Source: Chrysochromulina tobinii
Taxonomy: Eukaryota; Haptophyta; Prymnesiales; Chrysochromulinaceae
Length of the DNA stretch: 53,885 nt
Direction of reading: 5' to 3'
NCBI GenBank assembly: GCA_001275005.1
Contig: JWZX01002919.1
Location: 1 to 53,885, forward strand
In this document: one piece after another, positions 1 through 8,741 of the stretch
How the letters are laid out: every line of letters starts with the position of its first letter
How positions within the stretch are numbered: position 1 is the stretch's first letter
The notes under the pieces: generated by a model
What the model was told of the DNA's origin: nothing
Seen by the model: the letters and a program-made list of their open reading frames with translations, nothing else
The model's database searches: none
Translations under genes and position numbers: made by a program

Positions 1-88
1 CGGGGGGGGCCCGGGGGGGGGCCCCCCTTCGTTAAGAAGGAACAGTTTCTGCCCCGCGGCTGACGGCAGCGCGCGCCTTGCGACGCCG

Positions 89-1738
89 ATGTCAGCCCTT
101 CTCGCGAATCTCTCGAGTACCGAGTGGGCTATTATGCTACGCGATGGGCACGCTGCTGTGCTAACGATGTTAGCCGCGAATGTCGCGAACGTCACCGCTC
201 TGACCTCATTCAACATAACCGCGCTTGCTTACGTGGGCGCGCCCGCGCTCTATCAGCGCCTCCATGCGAAGGCGGCAACCGCGTTCCCAGGACTTGAGGA
301 GGCCACGGCCGCCATTGCTGCCGAGCGGCTGCTGTATGTCAACCAGGCGGGCTCGGCCAATCTGAGCGCAGCTGCGCTCGAACTAGACACCGTCATCCTG
401 GGGCTCTCTCTCCTCACTTTGATGCACGCCATGCTGCACCATCGACTTTCACTCCTGCCGCTCTTTCTACTCGTCGGAATCGTCATCGAGCAGCTCGCCG
501 TACGCGTCGGTCAAACGCACTGCCACAGCGAGGCGCTCCTAATGCTATCCCAGTGCTCCAGCGGCTCGAGTGTCGCTGTATACGTGCCGGTGCTCTACGC
601 ATGCCACCTGGCAATTGCACGTCTGCCGCTGCACGCAATTGCGCGCCCCTTCGCGATGGGCGTGCTGTTGTGCGTGCACAGCGCGCCGCACCTGCTCCTT
701 GGCGCCCAGCAAGGCTGGTGGACTGTCTCGTCCCCGTCGGCGGCCGCAACCCATGCAGCGCCCGCTCCCGCCGGCATCGAAGGTGGTGACGGCCGTGGCG
801 GCGAGCTGAGCGGCAGCAACGGCACGCTCACGCTGCGTGGTGGCGCCATGTGGACGCTAGGCGGCGGCGCGTCGGCGACGCTCGAGATGCCCGCTGCCCT
901 TGCCGCCGCCCTCGCGCCACGCTTCTTCGATGTCCCGACGCTGTTACCACTCGTCGCGGCGGGCGTCGGCGGCGGCCTCAGAGCCGGCCTCGCCATCAGT
1001 GGTGCGCTCGCTGCATGGCTCACGCCGCCTCGGCGCCTCTGGTGGTGTGTGCGCGCGCCGCTCGCGCTCTGGGCGGGTGTGCTCGCACCGCTTGCAGGCG
1101 CCGCCGCCGCGGCAGCTGCCTTCTATGTGCCTGCAGGCGTGCTCCTGCCAGCGATGCTGACCAGGGGCGTCTCGCAACCCCTCGCCGTCGCGGCCCTGCT
1201 CCTGCTGCTTCTCGTGCCAGTGGTGCTCCTGCCGCCGCCATCCCCAAAGCCGCGATCGGATGCACTGCTCTTCGCGATCCCGCTGTGGCACCATGCCTAC
1301 CTGCTTGTGTGGCCCGCGTGGTTCTCATCTGGCCTCGAGGCGGGCCACACTCGACCCGACCTGCCGCCCGATCTGTACGCCATCGTCGTCGTCGCCTCGT
1401 CCCTCGCACTTGCCGTGCACGCGCGTGCCGCTCTCCTATGCGCACCGCCCCAACGTACGTCCTCATCGGCCCTCGCGGGACCCTCCTCTGATCACCACCG
1501 GCCGCGCAGCAGCAGTCGAGAACTGGAACACCGCAGCAGTCGAGCAACTCGCGCCGGCTCCGCCTCGGCCGATGGCAGCGGGGGCACTAGCTCGAGCCGG
1601 TACCGGGAGCGGACCGATAGCCGTCGCACGACCGCACGTGAGGCAGACACGCGAAGCAGCCGCAGCCACAGTCTCTCCGTCTCGCATGAGGACGTACGCG
1701 AAAAAGCCAAGAGCTCCGTGGACAAGAAGAATGAGTGA
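89..1738 (+). CDS. Multi-pass membrane protein with Ser/Arg-rich tail
   Basis: A 549-aa intronless reading frame with an ATG start. Hydrophobic segments are seen at about residues 100-117, 121-138, 161-178 and 186-206, then again between about 285 and 440, giving roughly 8-10 membrane spans. A conserved-looking stretch around residues 128-210 contains E134, H144/H146 and the motif QQGWWTV. In spacing this resembles the uncharacterised protist membrane family DUF7802 (E, then WH-x-Q, then WWTW), but that is recalled similarity and not a search result. The last about 100 residues (450-549) are hydrophilic and rich in Ser and Arg, including RS dipeptides, and probably form a cytosolic tail. Function unknown. 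A poly-G/poly-C tract just upstream at 1-27 may mark a hard-to-sequence region, so an additional 5' exon cannot be excluded. Confidence 0.6.
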   Translation: MSALLANLSSTEWAIMLRDGHAAVLTMLAANVANVTALTSFNITALAYVGAPALYQRLHAKAATAFPGLEEATAAIAAERLLYVNQAGSANLSAAALELDTVILGLSLLTLMHAMLHHRLSLLPLFLLVGIVIEQLAVRVGQTHCHSEALLMLSQCSSGSSVAVYVPVLYACHLAIARLPLHAIARPFAMGVLLCVHSAPHLLLGAQQGWWTVSSPSAAATHAAPAPAGIEGGDGRGGELSGSNGTLTLRGGAMWTLGGGASATLEMPAALAAALAPRFFDVPTLLPLVAAGVGGGLRAGLAISGALAAWLTPPRRLWWCVRAPLALWAGVLAPLAGAAAAAAAFYVPAGVLLPAMLTRGVSQPLAVAALLLLLLVPVVLLPPPSPKPRSDALLFAIPLWHHAYLLVWPAWFSSGLEAGHTRPDLPPDLYAIVVVASSLALAVHARAALLCAPPQRTSSSALAGPSSDHHRPRSSSRELEHRSSRATRAGSASADGSGGTSSSRYRERTDSRRTTAREADTRSSRSHSLSVSHEDVREKAKSSVDKKNE

Positions 1739-1862
1739 ATCGCAGTGTCCGGCTCTGATAAAAAGCAGGCATCTTTTCGATGGGATGGAATTGTTCATTC
1801 ACAGACGTTCCCATTCATCATTCACAACCCTTCCTAGCGACTGTCGGACGAAGCGCGCCGAC

Positions 1863-2390
1863 ATGCCCGTGCCGGTCTGGCGCGGGCAAACCGTCTCGCA
1901 GCCAAATTCCCACAGATCGAAGTCCAACCTGGTTACGATCGTGCGGACGGTCGCACTGGCAGCACTCTCATTGCTCGCAATTTACACCACAACTCCTCGC
2001 CCACCAGCCGCAGTGGTTGAGCAGCCTGTCCTGCAAACATCTCCAAAATTTGAGCGCGCGCGCCCTCGTACCGCCCAGCCCACGCCCGACAATTGGAAAG
2101 AAATGTCAGAGGCCGATAAATTGGCATTCATAGCTCGCAACTACGGGCCTGCGTCGCCACCACCTCCAACACCCACGCCCAGCCCGCCCATCATGCTGCC
2201 ACCGACGACCACAAGAGTTCGAAGTCGACTGACGGCCTCACAATCGACCCCGGAGAATTGGAAAGACTTCCGCGAGACAGAGAAAAGGGAATTCATTACG
2301 CGCAACTACGGCAGCTTGCCCACTTACACAAGTGGAGCAGTGCCAGCTTGGGATCGTGAGTTGATTGCAGATCTTGTACGTAATCACTGA
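1863..2390 (+). CDS. Small signal-anchored protein with duplicated NW...RNYG motif
   Basis: About 175 aa from the ATG at 1863; in-frame ATGs also exist at 1731 and 1785, and 1863 is preferred because it places a short basic N-terminus before one hydrophobic segment (about residues 22-41), giving a signal-anchor. The rest is Pro/Thr-rich and carries two copies of a about 23-residue motif: TPDNWKEMSEADKLAFIARN (73-92) and TPENWKDFRETEKREFITRN (129-148), each followed by YG. The frame ends six codons after a GTACGT (about 2375), which matches the window's splice-donor pattern, so the gene may continue in another exon that I could not place. Family not recognised. Confidence 0.5.
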   Translation: MPVPVWRGQTVSQPNSHRSKSNLVTIVRTVALAALSLLAIYTTTPRPPAAVVEQPVLQTSPKFERARPRTAQPTPDNWKEMSEADKLAFIARNYGPASPPPPTPTPSPPIMLPPTTTRVRSRLTASQSTPENWKDFRETEKREFITRNYGSLPTYTSGAVPAWDRELIADLVRNH

Positions 2391-2709
2391 CGTCTCCTGT
2401 CCGCTGTCACCTCAACTGGAGACCAAATGTAAAGAATTACATTAAGCTGGGTGCCTCGTCTTTATTATATACGAAGCGTCGAGCCCGCGGTCGCTGGTCG
2501 GGCTCACGTTCCAGACGATTCGGATCCTTTTTTTCTTTTCTTACAAGTACTGTGCGTCCCGGCTCACCCCGGTTCGACGCCGTGTCCGGTACCGTACTCC
2601 GGTGTCCCTTGCCGTGTTTTTTGTTTGATGACAGTGATGACGAGCCGACTTGTCGGAATTTGTCGGAACACCCGCTGGCCGACGAAGCCCCTCTATCCTG
2701 ACCCGAGCG
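2391..2709. other. Intergenic, no gene seen
   Basis: This stretch has a T-rich segment near 2528-2543 and is locally more AT-rich than the flanking genes. It probably holds the 3' end of the upstream gene and the promoter/5' UTR of the GH76 gene. No convincing coding frame, RNA or repeat was found. Confidence 0.4.
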
Positions 2710-4107
2710 ATGGCCCTTCGCATATTAACGCTCGCGTTGGGCGTCTCACCCCAGCAGCATCGCGCATCTGTCACATTCACCGAGCTGCAACGGTCCTTTT
2801 GGAGCGAAACCTCTGGCATCTGGCGCAGCTCCATGTGGTGGCAGTCTGCCAACACCGTCGAGGTGCTTGCCAACCTTGGGCTTGCATCGCAGTCGGATAA
2901 GCCCGAGATTGTACGTGTCCTCGCGGCGGTGTTCAACGCCACCTCCGACGACACCATCGCCAGATGTGATAAAAAGGTGGATCTGACGTTCTCCGGCTAC
3001 TTTGATGATGAGCTGTGGTGGGGCATCGGGTGGCTGCGAGCATACGTCCTCACGGGCGAGTTCAAGTACCTCAACCGTTCGCGTTTCGTGTTCGATGATA
3101 TCGTCAACCGTTCGTGGTGGAACGCGTCCTGCCAAGGCGGCGTGTGCTGGCAAGCCGCGCGTGACCCGAAGGACATGGGCAAGTGCTACAAGAATGCGAT
3201 CACCAACGAGCTCTTCTTGAGCTTAGGTGCACAGCTCACCGTAACCTATTCGGAGCGATGCAACGGCGCCCGGCGCCGGATGAAGGACGCCACAGCCGCT
3301 CTGTGGCCCGAATCGCATCTGCCGCCCGACTGTGCTGCCGCCGCATACACGGCGAGTTGGGCGCAGTCGGAGCTCGAGTGGTTTCTCAACTCTGGCATGA
3401 TCAATAAGTCGTCGCTCGTCAACGACGGTCTCGACACATTCGACACCCACCAGGAGGTCTGCCTGAGCAAGCAGGATGGTGCCTACTCGTACAACCAGGG
3501 CGTCATACTCTCCGGCCTCGGGCTGCTCTGGGCACAGAGGCAGAAGGAGCGACAGCCTGAGCAACCGCAACGATGGTCGGTGGTAGCAGCTGGTCAGCCG
3601 GCAGCGGTGAGTGACGTGGACCTACTGCACCTCGCCGCATCGATCGTCGAAGCAGTTTGGAGCTCGCCGTTCGTGTACAATGAGAGCGGTGGCGTGCTCA
3701 GAGATCTCGGTGAGCCCCTTCTCGTGCAGGGTACGGTGCCCAATCTGTACGAGGGCAGCCCGGGCACCGACGGCCTGCAGTTCAAGGGCATTCTGGTGCG
3801 GCACATGCGATACCTCATTGACGCTGTGCTCGACGCTAGCGGCGGCTCGGAGGACAAGGCGCAGGCAGCTGTTGCGGCCGCGGGAGGTAATCTGTCTCAG
3901 TGGCGTGCGCGGATCACACGAAATGCCGAGGCCATTTGGGAGAACGCAGCTTGCGCGAGGGAGCTGTCGTACTCAGTTGGAGCCGCCCTCGAGGTGCCGG
4001 CCTTGTTTGGCTACCGTTTTCTGGGACCGTGCGCGTGGGCATTCGGCGGTCCGAGCGCAACTACGCAGACGCAGGCGCTGGATGTTTTCGTCGCAGCAAT
4101 CTTCTGA
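2710..4107 (+). CDS. GH76 family alpha-1,6-mannanase-like secreted enzyme
   Basis: 465 aa from the ATG at 2710, chosen because it starts a short signal peptide (MALRILTLALGVSP); an upstream in-frame ATG at 2650 would add 20 residues and spoil this. The core GH76 signature YFDDELWWGIGWLRAY is present, with the adjacent Asp pair at residues 99-100 corresponding to the family's catalytic nucleophile and acid/base. Other family hallmarks follow: GGVCWQ, then KNAITNELFLSL, and a late ARITRNAEAIW helix of the alpha6/alpha6 barrel. Known members hydrolyse alpha-1,6-mannan or, as fungal Dfg5/Dcw1, process GPI-mannoproteins at the wall. Several NxS/T sites fit a secreted glycoprotein. Substrate in this alga is unknown; a role in cell-surface glycan remodelling is inference. 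The coding region is intronless. Confidence 0.88.
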   Translation: MALRILTLALGVSPQQHRASVTFTELQRSFWSETSGIWRSSMWWQSANTVEVLANLGLASQSDKPEIVRVLAAVFNATSDDTIARCDKKVDLTFSGYFDDELWWGIGWLRAYVLTGEFKYLNRSRFVFDDIVNRSWWNASCQGGVCWQAARDPKDMGKCYKNAITNELFLSLGAQLTVTYSERCNGARRRMKDATAALWPESHLPPDCAAAAYTASWAQSELEWFLNSGMINKSSLVNDGLDTFDTHQEVCLSKQDGAYSYNQGVILSGLGLLWAQRQKERQPEQPQRWSVVAAGQPAAVSDVDLLHLAASIVEAVWSSPFVYNESGGVLRDLGEPLLVQGTVPNLYEGSPGTDGLQFKGILVRHMRYLIDAVLDASGGSEDKAQAAVAAAGGNLSQWRARITRNAEAIWENAACARELSYSVGAALEVPALFGYRFLGPCAWAFGGPSATTQTQALDVFVAAIF

Positions 4108-4263
4108 GCCATCCTCCCCGAACGATTCTGAGATGGTCGTGTGGGTTCTTTCGCCGTAGCCGAGGCGGCGTCGTCGTGGGCGTTTCGCCGATTTGCCCGC
4201 CCCAAGTTTTTCCTAGCAAAGCACCGCACCGATTATTACCGCACACCCGCCCGGCCCAAGTGA

Positions 4264-4769
4264 ATGCCGCCCAGCTTCGGCGGGGCACAGGCGTCGCGGC
4301 CAGGGAACAAGATCGTGCAAGTGCAAGCGCAGGTCGATGCTGTCAAGGGCGTCATGTACGGCGCCACTGCCCCTGCTAGCGCTCGACATCTCTGTGCGGG
4401 GAGGCTGCCTCTGCTGCTTGACACCGCTGCTCGCCACATCGCTTGGCATGCGTGAGCTCATGCCGCTGTGCGGCGCGCCGGCTTGCTCGCAGGCAAGAGA
4501 ACGTCGAAGTCATGCTGGCCAATATCGACAAGACGGAGGTGCTTGAGAACAAGTCTGCGGAGCTCGCCAACCAGGCAAAGGCGTTCCACAAGACGGCGCG
4601 TGCAACGAAACGGCACATGTGTAGGCAGAACGCGAAGATGAATATTTTGATCGCCTGCATTTGCCTCGTCGTCATCATTGTCATCATCGTTTCATTAATT
4701 CCTTCCTTCACGGCGGCGAGCAGTGCCATCGCGCCAGCATCGCCCTCATCGCCTTCACCGTCAACCTAA
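4264..4769 (+). CDS. Synaptobrevin/VAMP-like R-SNARE (short, brevin type), two exons
   Basis: Exons 4264-4355 and 4493-4769 join across a GT-AG intron (4356-4492) that splits an ATG codon; the joined frame is 122 aa. The SNARE motif runs from about residue 16 to 75 (KIVQVQAQVDAVKGVMQENV across the junction), followed by a single C-terminal membrane anchor at 82-100 and a short Ser/Pro-rich lumenal tail. There is no longin domain, so it is a brevin-type tail-anchored v-SNARE for vesicle fusion. When aligned to VAMP2 around NVDKVLER, the zero-layer Arg corresponds to Asn41 here (NVEVMLAN), an unusual substitution. The junction restores a continuous heptad pattern, which supports the gene model strongly. 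Which membrane it serves cannot be told from the sequence. Confidence 0.85.
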
Positions 4770-5283
4770 CCGTGGAACCGTCCCGGCTGGCACTGTCGTG
4801 GTGACCGGCCGTGCGGCGCCTGCTCGACTTCCGACGGGGCGCCGCGCAGGTTGCTGGAGGAAGGAGTCGGTCCGAGAGTAGTTCTCGAAAACGGCAACCG
4901 CGTGGCGGCACGAGACGGCCCGGCCAGAGCCGGCACAGTGATAGAACAACCTCACTTTTTTCGACGCAGTGTTTTAGTGTTTCTCGCCCACAGAATAGGT
5001 GTCACGCGTCGCATGCACGTACATGCACGGGCCAACGGCACGAGAGCGCACACCGCTTCGCGCACAGAAGAGTCTAATCCACGGACTCCCGGGCCGGGCT
5101 GTCCCCACACCGTCTACACTGACTCTGACACTCCCGCGGTCCCGCGAGCGAGCCGGGCGTGAGTGTTCTCGGCGTTCGTCGCTCGTTCGGAAGGTACAGA
5201 TCCGACCCTGGGAGCTCAGCCCAGCGCCCAGCACAGTCGACAGCACTACGCCCCCCTATCGCCACTTTTGGCGCTGCCCATCG
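4770..5283. other. Convergent intergenic region, no gene seen
   Basis: This lies between the 3' ends of the VAMP gene (+) and SMC5 (-). It should hold both terminators/polyadenylation signals. Frames are open on both strands only because of high GC; none shows a recognisable domain or compositional support. Confidence 0.4.
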
Positions 5284-8200
5284 TCAGCAAAACTTGTTGA
5301 GCGTGAGGGCGGCGCGGTTGACAGCGTACGGCCCGTTGAAGACGAGCTGAACGGCCGTCTCCTCGCCGTAATCGAGGTCGGGAAGCAGCTTGGGTGTGAG
5401 GAGGAAGTACTGCTTGCCCCCCTCCTTGCACGCGTGCGTGATGCACTCGAACACGTGTCGCTCGTTGGTCGAGTCCATGGCTTGGTTGATCTCGTCGACC
5501 ACGCGGAAGGGCGCCGGATTGATGGACTGCAGCGAGATGAGGTACACCATCGTCGCGACGGAGCGCTCGCCGCCCGAGTCGCGCCCTCCCTCGCCCAGCA
5601 CGTGCAGCGACTCATTCGAGCGCCACTGCACCTTGATGTGCACCTTGTACTGCGCGAAGTCGTCGGCGCCCTCGGGCTCACCCGTCTGTGGGCTGCGCTT
5701 GCGCCCGTCGACGAGCTCGACGTGGCCCACGCACCGGAAGCGCTCGAAGTACGCAGAGAAGTTGTCGTCCACGATCGTGATCATCTCCTCGAGCTTGGGC
5801 TTCCATTCGGCGACGAGCGAGTGGAGGTGCTCGCGCTTCGCCTCGATCTCGGCCTGCGTGTCGCTCGCAGTGCCCTTGGCAGCCTCAATCTCTTCACAGC
5901 GCTTCTCGAAGTCGCGGAGCGTCTTGCCGTCGTCGTCGTCACTCGAGGCGATATCTTCCTCGAGCGACTCGATCTCCGCATCGAGCTCTTTCAGGTCGCC
6001 TGGCATCGCATACCACTCGTCCTCATGCTTCTGCTCGCCTCCGCGCAGGCCTGAGCGCGCGTCCCGCTCAAAGTGCGGCGCCGCCCTCTTGGCCTCGGAC
6101 TTCTTCTTGGCCGCCGCGTCGTTCGCGGCCTTGGTCTGTTCCTTCGCCTCCTCCATCTCGCGCTTCAGCGCGTCCACCTCCCTTGCTGCCTGCTCGGCCG
6201 CATCCTTGGCGTCAGCCAGTTGCCGAGTGGCCACCCTCACTGTGAGGCGGGCGCCATACTCGTCGGTGCAGGCTTTCGTGCGCGCGAGCTGCGCCTTGCC
6301 CATCCGCGCCATCAGCTGCGCCTCCTTGCGGGCAGCCTGCACGAGCTTCTCTTGCAGCTCCGCCCGCTTCGCGCCCACATCGAAGGCGGCCTCCTCGCGC
6401 CGCGCTACGTCCACGCGCTGCTTGTACGCCGGCAGCCTCTCCTCAAGCACCTTGATCCCACTGAAGCCTTCATTGAAGGTGGTCAGCTCCTGCTGCTTCT
6501 GCTGCTTCGCCTCATTCAGGTGCGTCAGGCGCTCCTGGAGCTGCGCCTTGCGATCCGTGTGCTCGTTGAAGGCGTGCTTGGCGGACTCGAAGGCAGCCTG
6601 CGCGATCTCGAGCTGCTTCGGATCGGCGGCGATGGCGTAGAGGTCGTTTCGCGCGCGAGGGTTCTGCGTGGTGTTGATGAGCGCCCTGTTGCCATACTTG
6701 GAGCGCTGCACGCGATAAGTGCGCTCAGGTGTCAATATGGTCACCTGGTCCACCTGATTTTCGGCGAGGTATTGTTGCAGCTCCTCTATCTTTTCTTGCG
6801 TCCTCTTCGTACCGAGCAGGTACTTGTCGATCGAAGTCAGGTCCTTGAGCGCGCCGAGGATCTGATCGCGGTTCTCGGGCGCGATCGACACAGCCTCGTC
6901 GAGCCACTTGGTCACTCCGAAGCGCGCCATGTCGCTTGAGCTCGGCCGTTTGGACGGAGTGAACGCGGCGCCCGAGTAACGGTACACGTTGACGTTCCAC
7001 TTCATGTCGGCCACTTTCTTGTTGAGCGCTGTGCGTGCCTCGTCGCTGAGCGCGAGGAAGGCGAACGCGTGCTTGGCACCGATCGCTTCCTCGCAAAGTT
7101 TCTGGTGACTCGGATCTGGCACGTCGATCTTCATGAGGAGCGGACCGATCGAGTTGATCACGTCCAGTGGCCCTGTCTCACTGTTCTTGACCGTGTCCAC
7201 CCAGTTGGCGAGCTCGGCGGCGTGTTTGTTACCACTTGCGACCTTTTGCATCTTGCGGAGCTCGACGTTGTTCAGCTCTTCAAGTTTGGCTTTCGCCTGC
7301 TGGAGCGTCGCGTTCAGCTCGGCGGTGTGGCTCTCGTGGTTGCGCAGCTCCGCCTGCGCGTCCTGCGCCTCGCGTCGGGCGGCATCGAACGCCGCCTGCA
7401 GCGAGGCGCGGCGCGCAGCTGGGTCCTCGCCGCTTTTTGCAGCATTCAGCTGCGCGCGCTTGGTCGTAATCTCCGATTCGAGCCTCGACAGCTTCTCCTC
7501 TTCCTCCTCCCGCTTCTTGCGCAACTTATCCAGGTGCTTGTCCAACTTGCCGATCTCAGTCTCCAATCCCTCCTTGAGCTCACCTCCCTTCTCGTTCTCG
7601 TTGTACACCTGCATCCTCTCGTTGTCCGCCTTGAGAGCGCGCTGGTTCGCCTCCTTGAGCTTCTTCTCGAACTCCTTCTTCGCGTTCTCCAGCGGCGCAG
7701 ACTCCTCCGTTTTCTTTGATAACTGCGCCTGAGCCTCCTTGTATTCCGCCTTCTTCGTGGTGTACTTGGCGTGCTCGTCCACGGCCATCTTCTCCAGAAC
7801 CTCTGCCTCGACCCAGGTCTTCTTGCCGCGGAAGCCGTCGAGGCGGCGCTTATTCTCCTGCAGGCGCCGGAAGCGCTCTACGTCCTGCTCGAGGGCGCGA
7901 TTGATGCGCTCGAGGTCCTCGAGCTTCTTCTTCTCGGTGGTGAGCCGCTGCTCGACGCCCAGCACCTCCTTGTCGAGCTCAATCAGTTGCTGGTGCTGCT
8001 TGTAGACCTCGGGGCCGATGGCCATCTCTGTGTGCTTGAGCAGCTCCTGCGGCGACATGTTCGAGAACTGGCCAACCTTGTCCTGTGGCAGGAATTGGAG
8101 GGGGTTGTCGACCTGGATGTTGAGCCCCTCCATCGTCTCCCTGACCTTCTTTTCGGTCACCAGCACGCCGTCCATCCTCCACTCCTTCTTGTTCTCTATG

Positions 8201-8595
8201 TTGAAATCGAGGCGCACGGTGAGGTTGCGCCCGGGCGAGACGCCGTCAACCAGCTCGGTCTCCACGAAGCCACTCGTGATCAGCTGACCCTTTTCATCTT
8301 TATGCTGGCCTTCGCCGTGCACGCAAGACTTGATCTGATCGCCGCGCTCCGTGAGTTTGAGAGGCCCACCTAGTCCCACGCACATGGCGCACACGATGCT
8401 ACTCTTGCCAGTCCCATTTGGGCCGACAATGCAGTTGAGCTGCGAGCCAGGGTCAGCGATCTCAGCGTCGCGGTAGGACATGAAGTTGTGCAGGCGCACG
8501 CGCGCAATCGTGCCACGCTTGCTATTGTGGGCGGACTCGGTCGCCGTGCGCAGCTTCTTCGCCGGCCGCGCGCCTGCGCCTGGTGCACTGCTCAT
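5284..8595 (-). CDS. SMC5: SMC5, structural maintenance of chromosomes protein 5
   Basis: 1103 aa from the ATG at 8595; an in-frame ATG at 8733 would add 46 non-conserved residues. The architecture is a complete SMC: Walker A GPNGTGKSS at residues 58-66 in the N-terminal head, the SMC5-typical LPQDKVGQFSNMSPQELL segment, a long coiled coil, a hinge around residues 480-640, a second coiled coil, and a C-terminal head with signature SGGERS (1007-1012) and Walker B FRVVDEINQAMD (about 1030). The VVDEINQ-MD form distinguishes SMC5 from SMC1-4. SMC5 pairs with SMC6 and the NSE subunits (including SUMO ligase NSE2) to resolve joint DNA molecules in recombination repair. The gene is intronless and diverges from ATG5, with 146 bp between start codons. 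Confidence 0.95.
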   Translation of the reverse strand: MSSAPGAGARPAKKLRTATESAHNSKRGTIARVRLHNFMSYRDAEIADPGSQLNCIVGPNGTGKSSIVCAMCVGLGGPLKLTERGDQIKSCVHGEGQHKDEKGQLITSGFVETELVDGVSPGRNLTVRLDFNIENKKEWRMDGVLVTEKKVRETMEGLNIQVDNPLQFLPQDKVGQFSNMSPQELLKHTEMAIGPEVYKQHQQLIELDKEVLGVEQRLTTEKKKLEDLERINRALEQDVERFRRLQENKRRLDGFRGKKTWVEAEVLEKMAVDEHAKYTTKKAEYKEAQAQLSKKTEESAPLENAKKEFEKKLKEANQRALKADNERMQVYNENEKGGELKEGLETEIGKLDKHLDKLRKKREEEEEKLSRLESEITTKRAQLNAAKSGEDPAARRASLQAAFDAARREAQDAQAELRNHESHTAELNATLQQAKAKLEELNNVELRKMQKVASGNKHAAELANWVDTVKNSETGPLDVINSIGPLLMKIDVPDPSHQKLCEEAIGAKHAFAFLALSDEARTALNKKVADMKWNVNVYRYSGAAFTPSKRPSSSDMARFGVTKWLDEAVSIAPENRDQILGALKDLTSIDKYLLGTKRTQEKIEELQQYLAENQVDQVTILTPERTYRVQRSKYGNRALINTTQNPRARNDLYAIAADPKQLEIAQAAFESAKHAFNEHTDRKAQLQERLTHLNEAKQQKQQELTTFNEGFSGIKVLEERLPAYKQRVDVARREEAAFDVGAKRAELQEKLVQAARKEAQLMARMGKAQLARTKACTDEYGARLTVRVATRQLADAKDAAEQAAREVDALKREMEEAKEQTKAANDAAAKKKSEAKRAAPHFERDARSGLRGGEQKHEDEWYAMPGDLKELDAEIESLEEDIASSDDDDGKTLRDFEKRCEEIEAAKGTASDTQAEIEAKREHLHSLVAEWKPKLEEMITIVDDNFSAYFERFRCVGHVELVDGRKRSPQTGEPEGADDFAQYKVHIKVQWRSNESLHVLGEGGRDSGGERSVATMVYLISLQSINPAPFRVVDEINQAMDSTNERHVFECITHACKEGGKQYFLLTPKLLPDLDYGEETAVQLVFNGPYAVNRAALTLNKFC

Positions 8596-8741
8596 GAGGA
8601 CCCGCGACTGGCTCCAGGAAAGGCGGCAAGCACGAATTCCCCACATGGAGCCACGAAGTATCCTCCTGAATTTCATGCAGAAACGCAAAAGACTTTCACA
8701 GCATTCTTTCACAGGAACGCATAAATCCTTCATCTGTAGCG
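8596..8741. promoter_or_regulatory. Shared divergent promoter of SMC5 and ATG5
   Basis: Only 146 bp separate the SMC5 start (minus strand) and the ATG5 start (plus strand), so both promoters must lie here or in the first codons. An 11-bp near-perfect tandem repeat (TGTAGCGATGG CC at about 8735-8763) overlaps the ATG5 start region. No TATA box is obvious. Confidence 0.4.

Noticed and set aside
4999-7732. Long plus-strand open frames opposite SMC5 (for example 4999-6054, 5390-6640, 7069-7719)
   Set aside because: They mirror SMC5 codons, are Ser/Leu/Arg-rich, and have no domains; high GC keeps antisense frames open.
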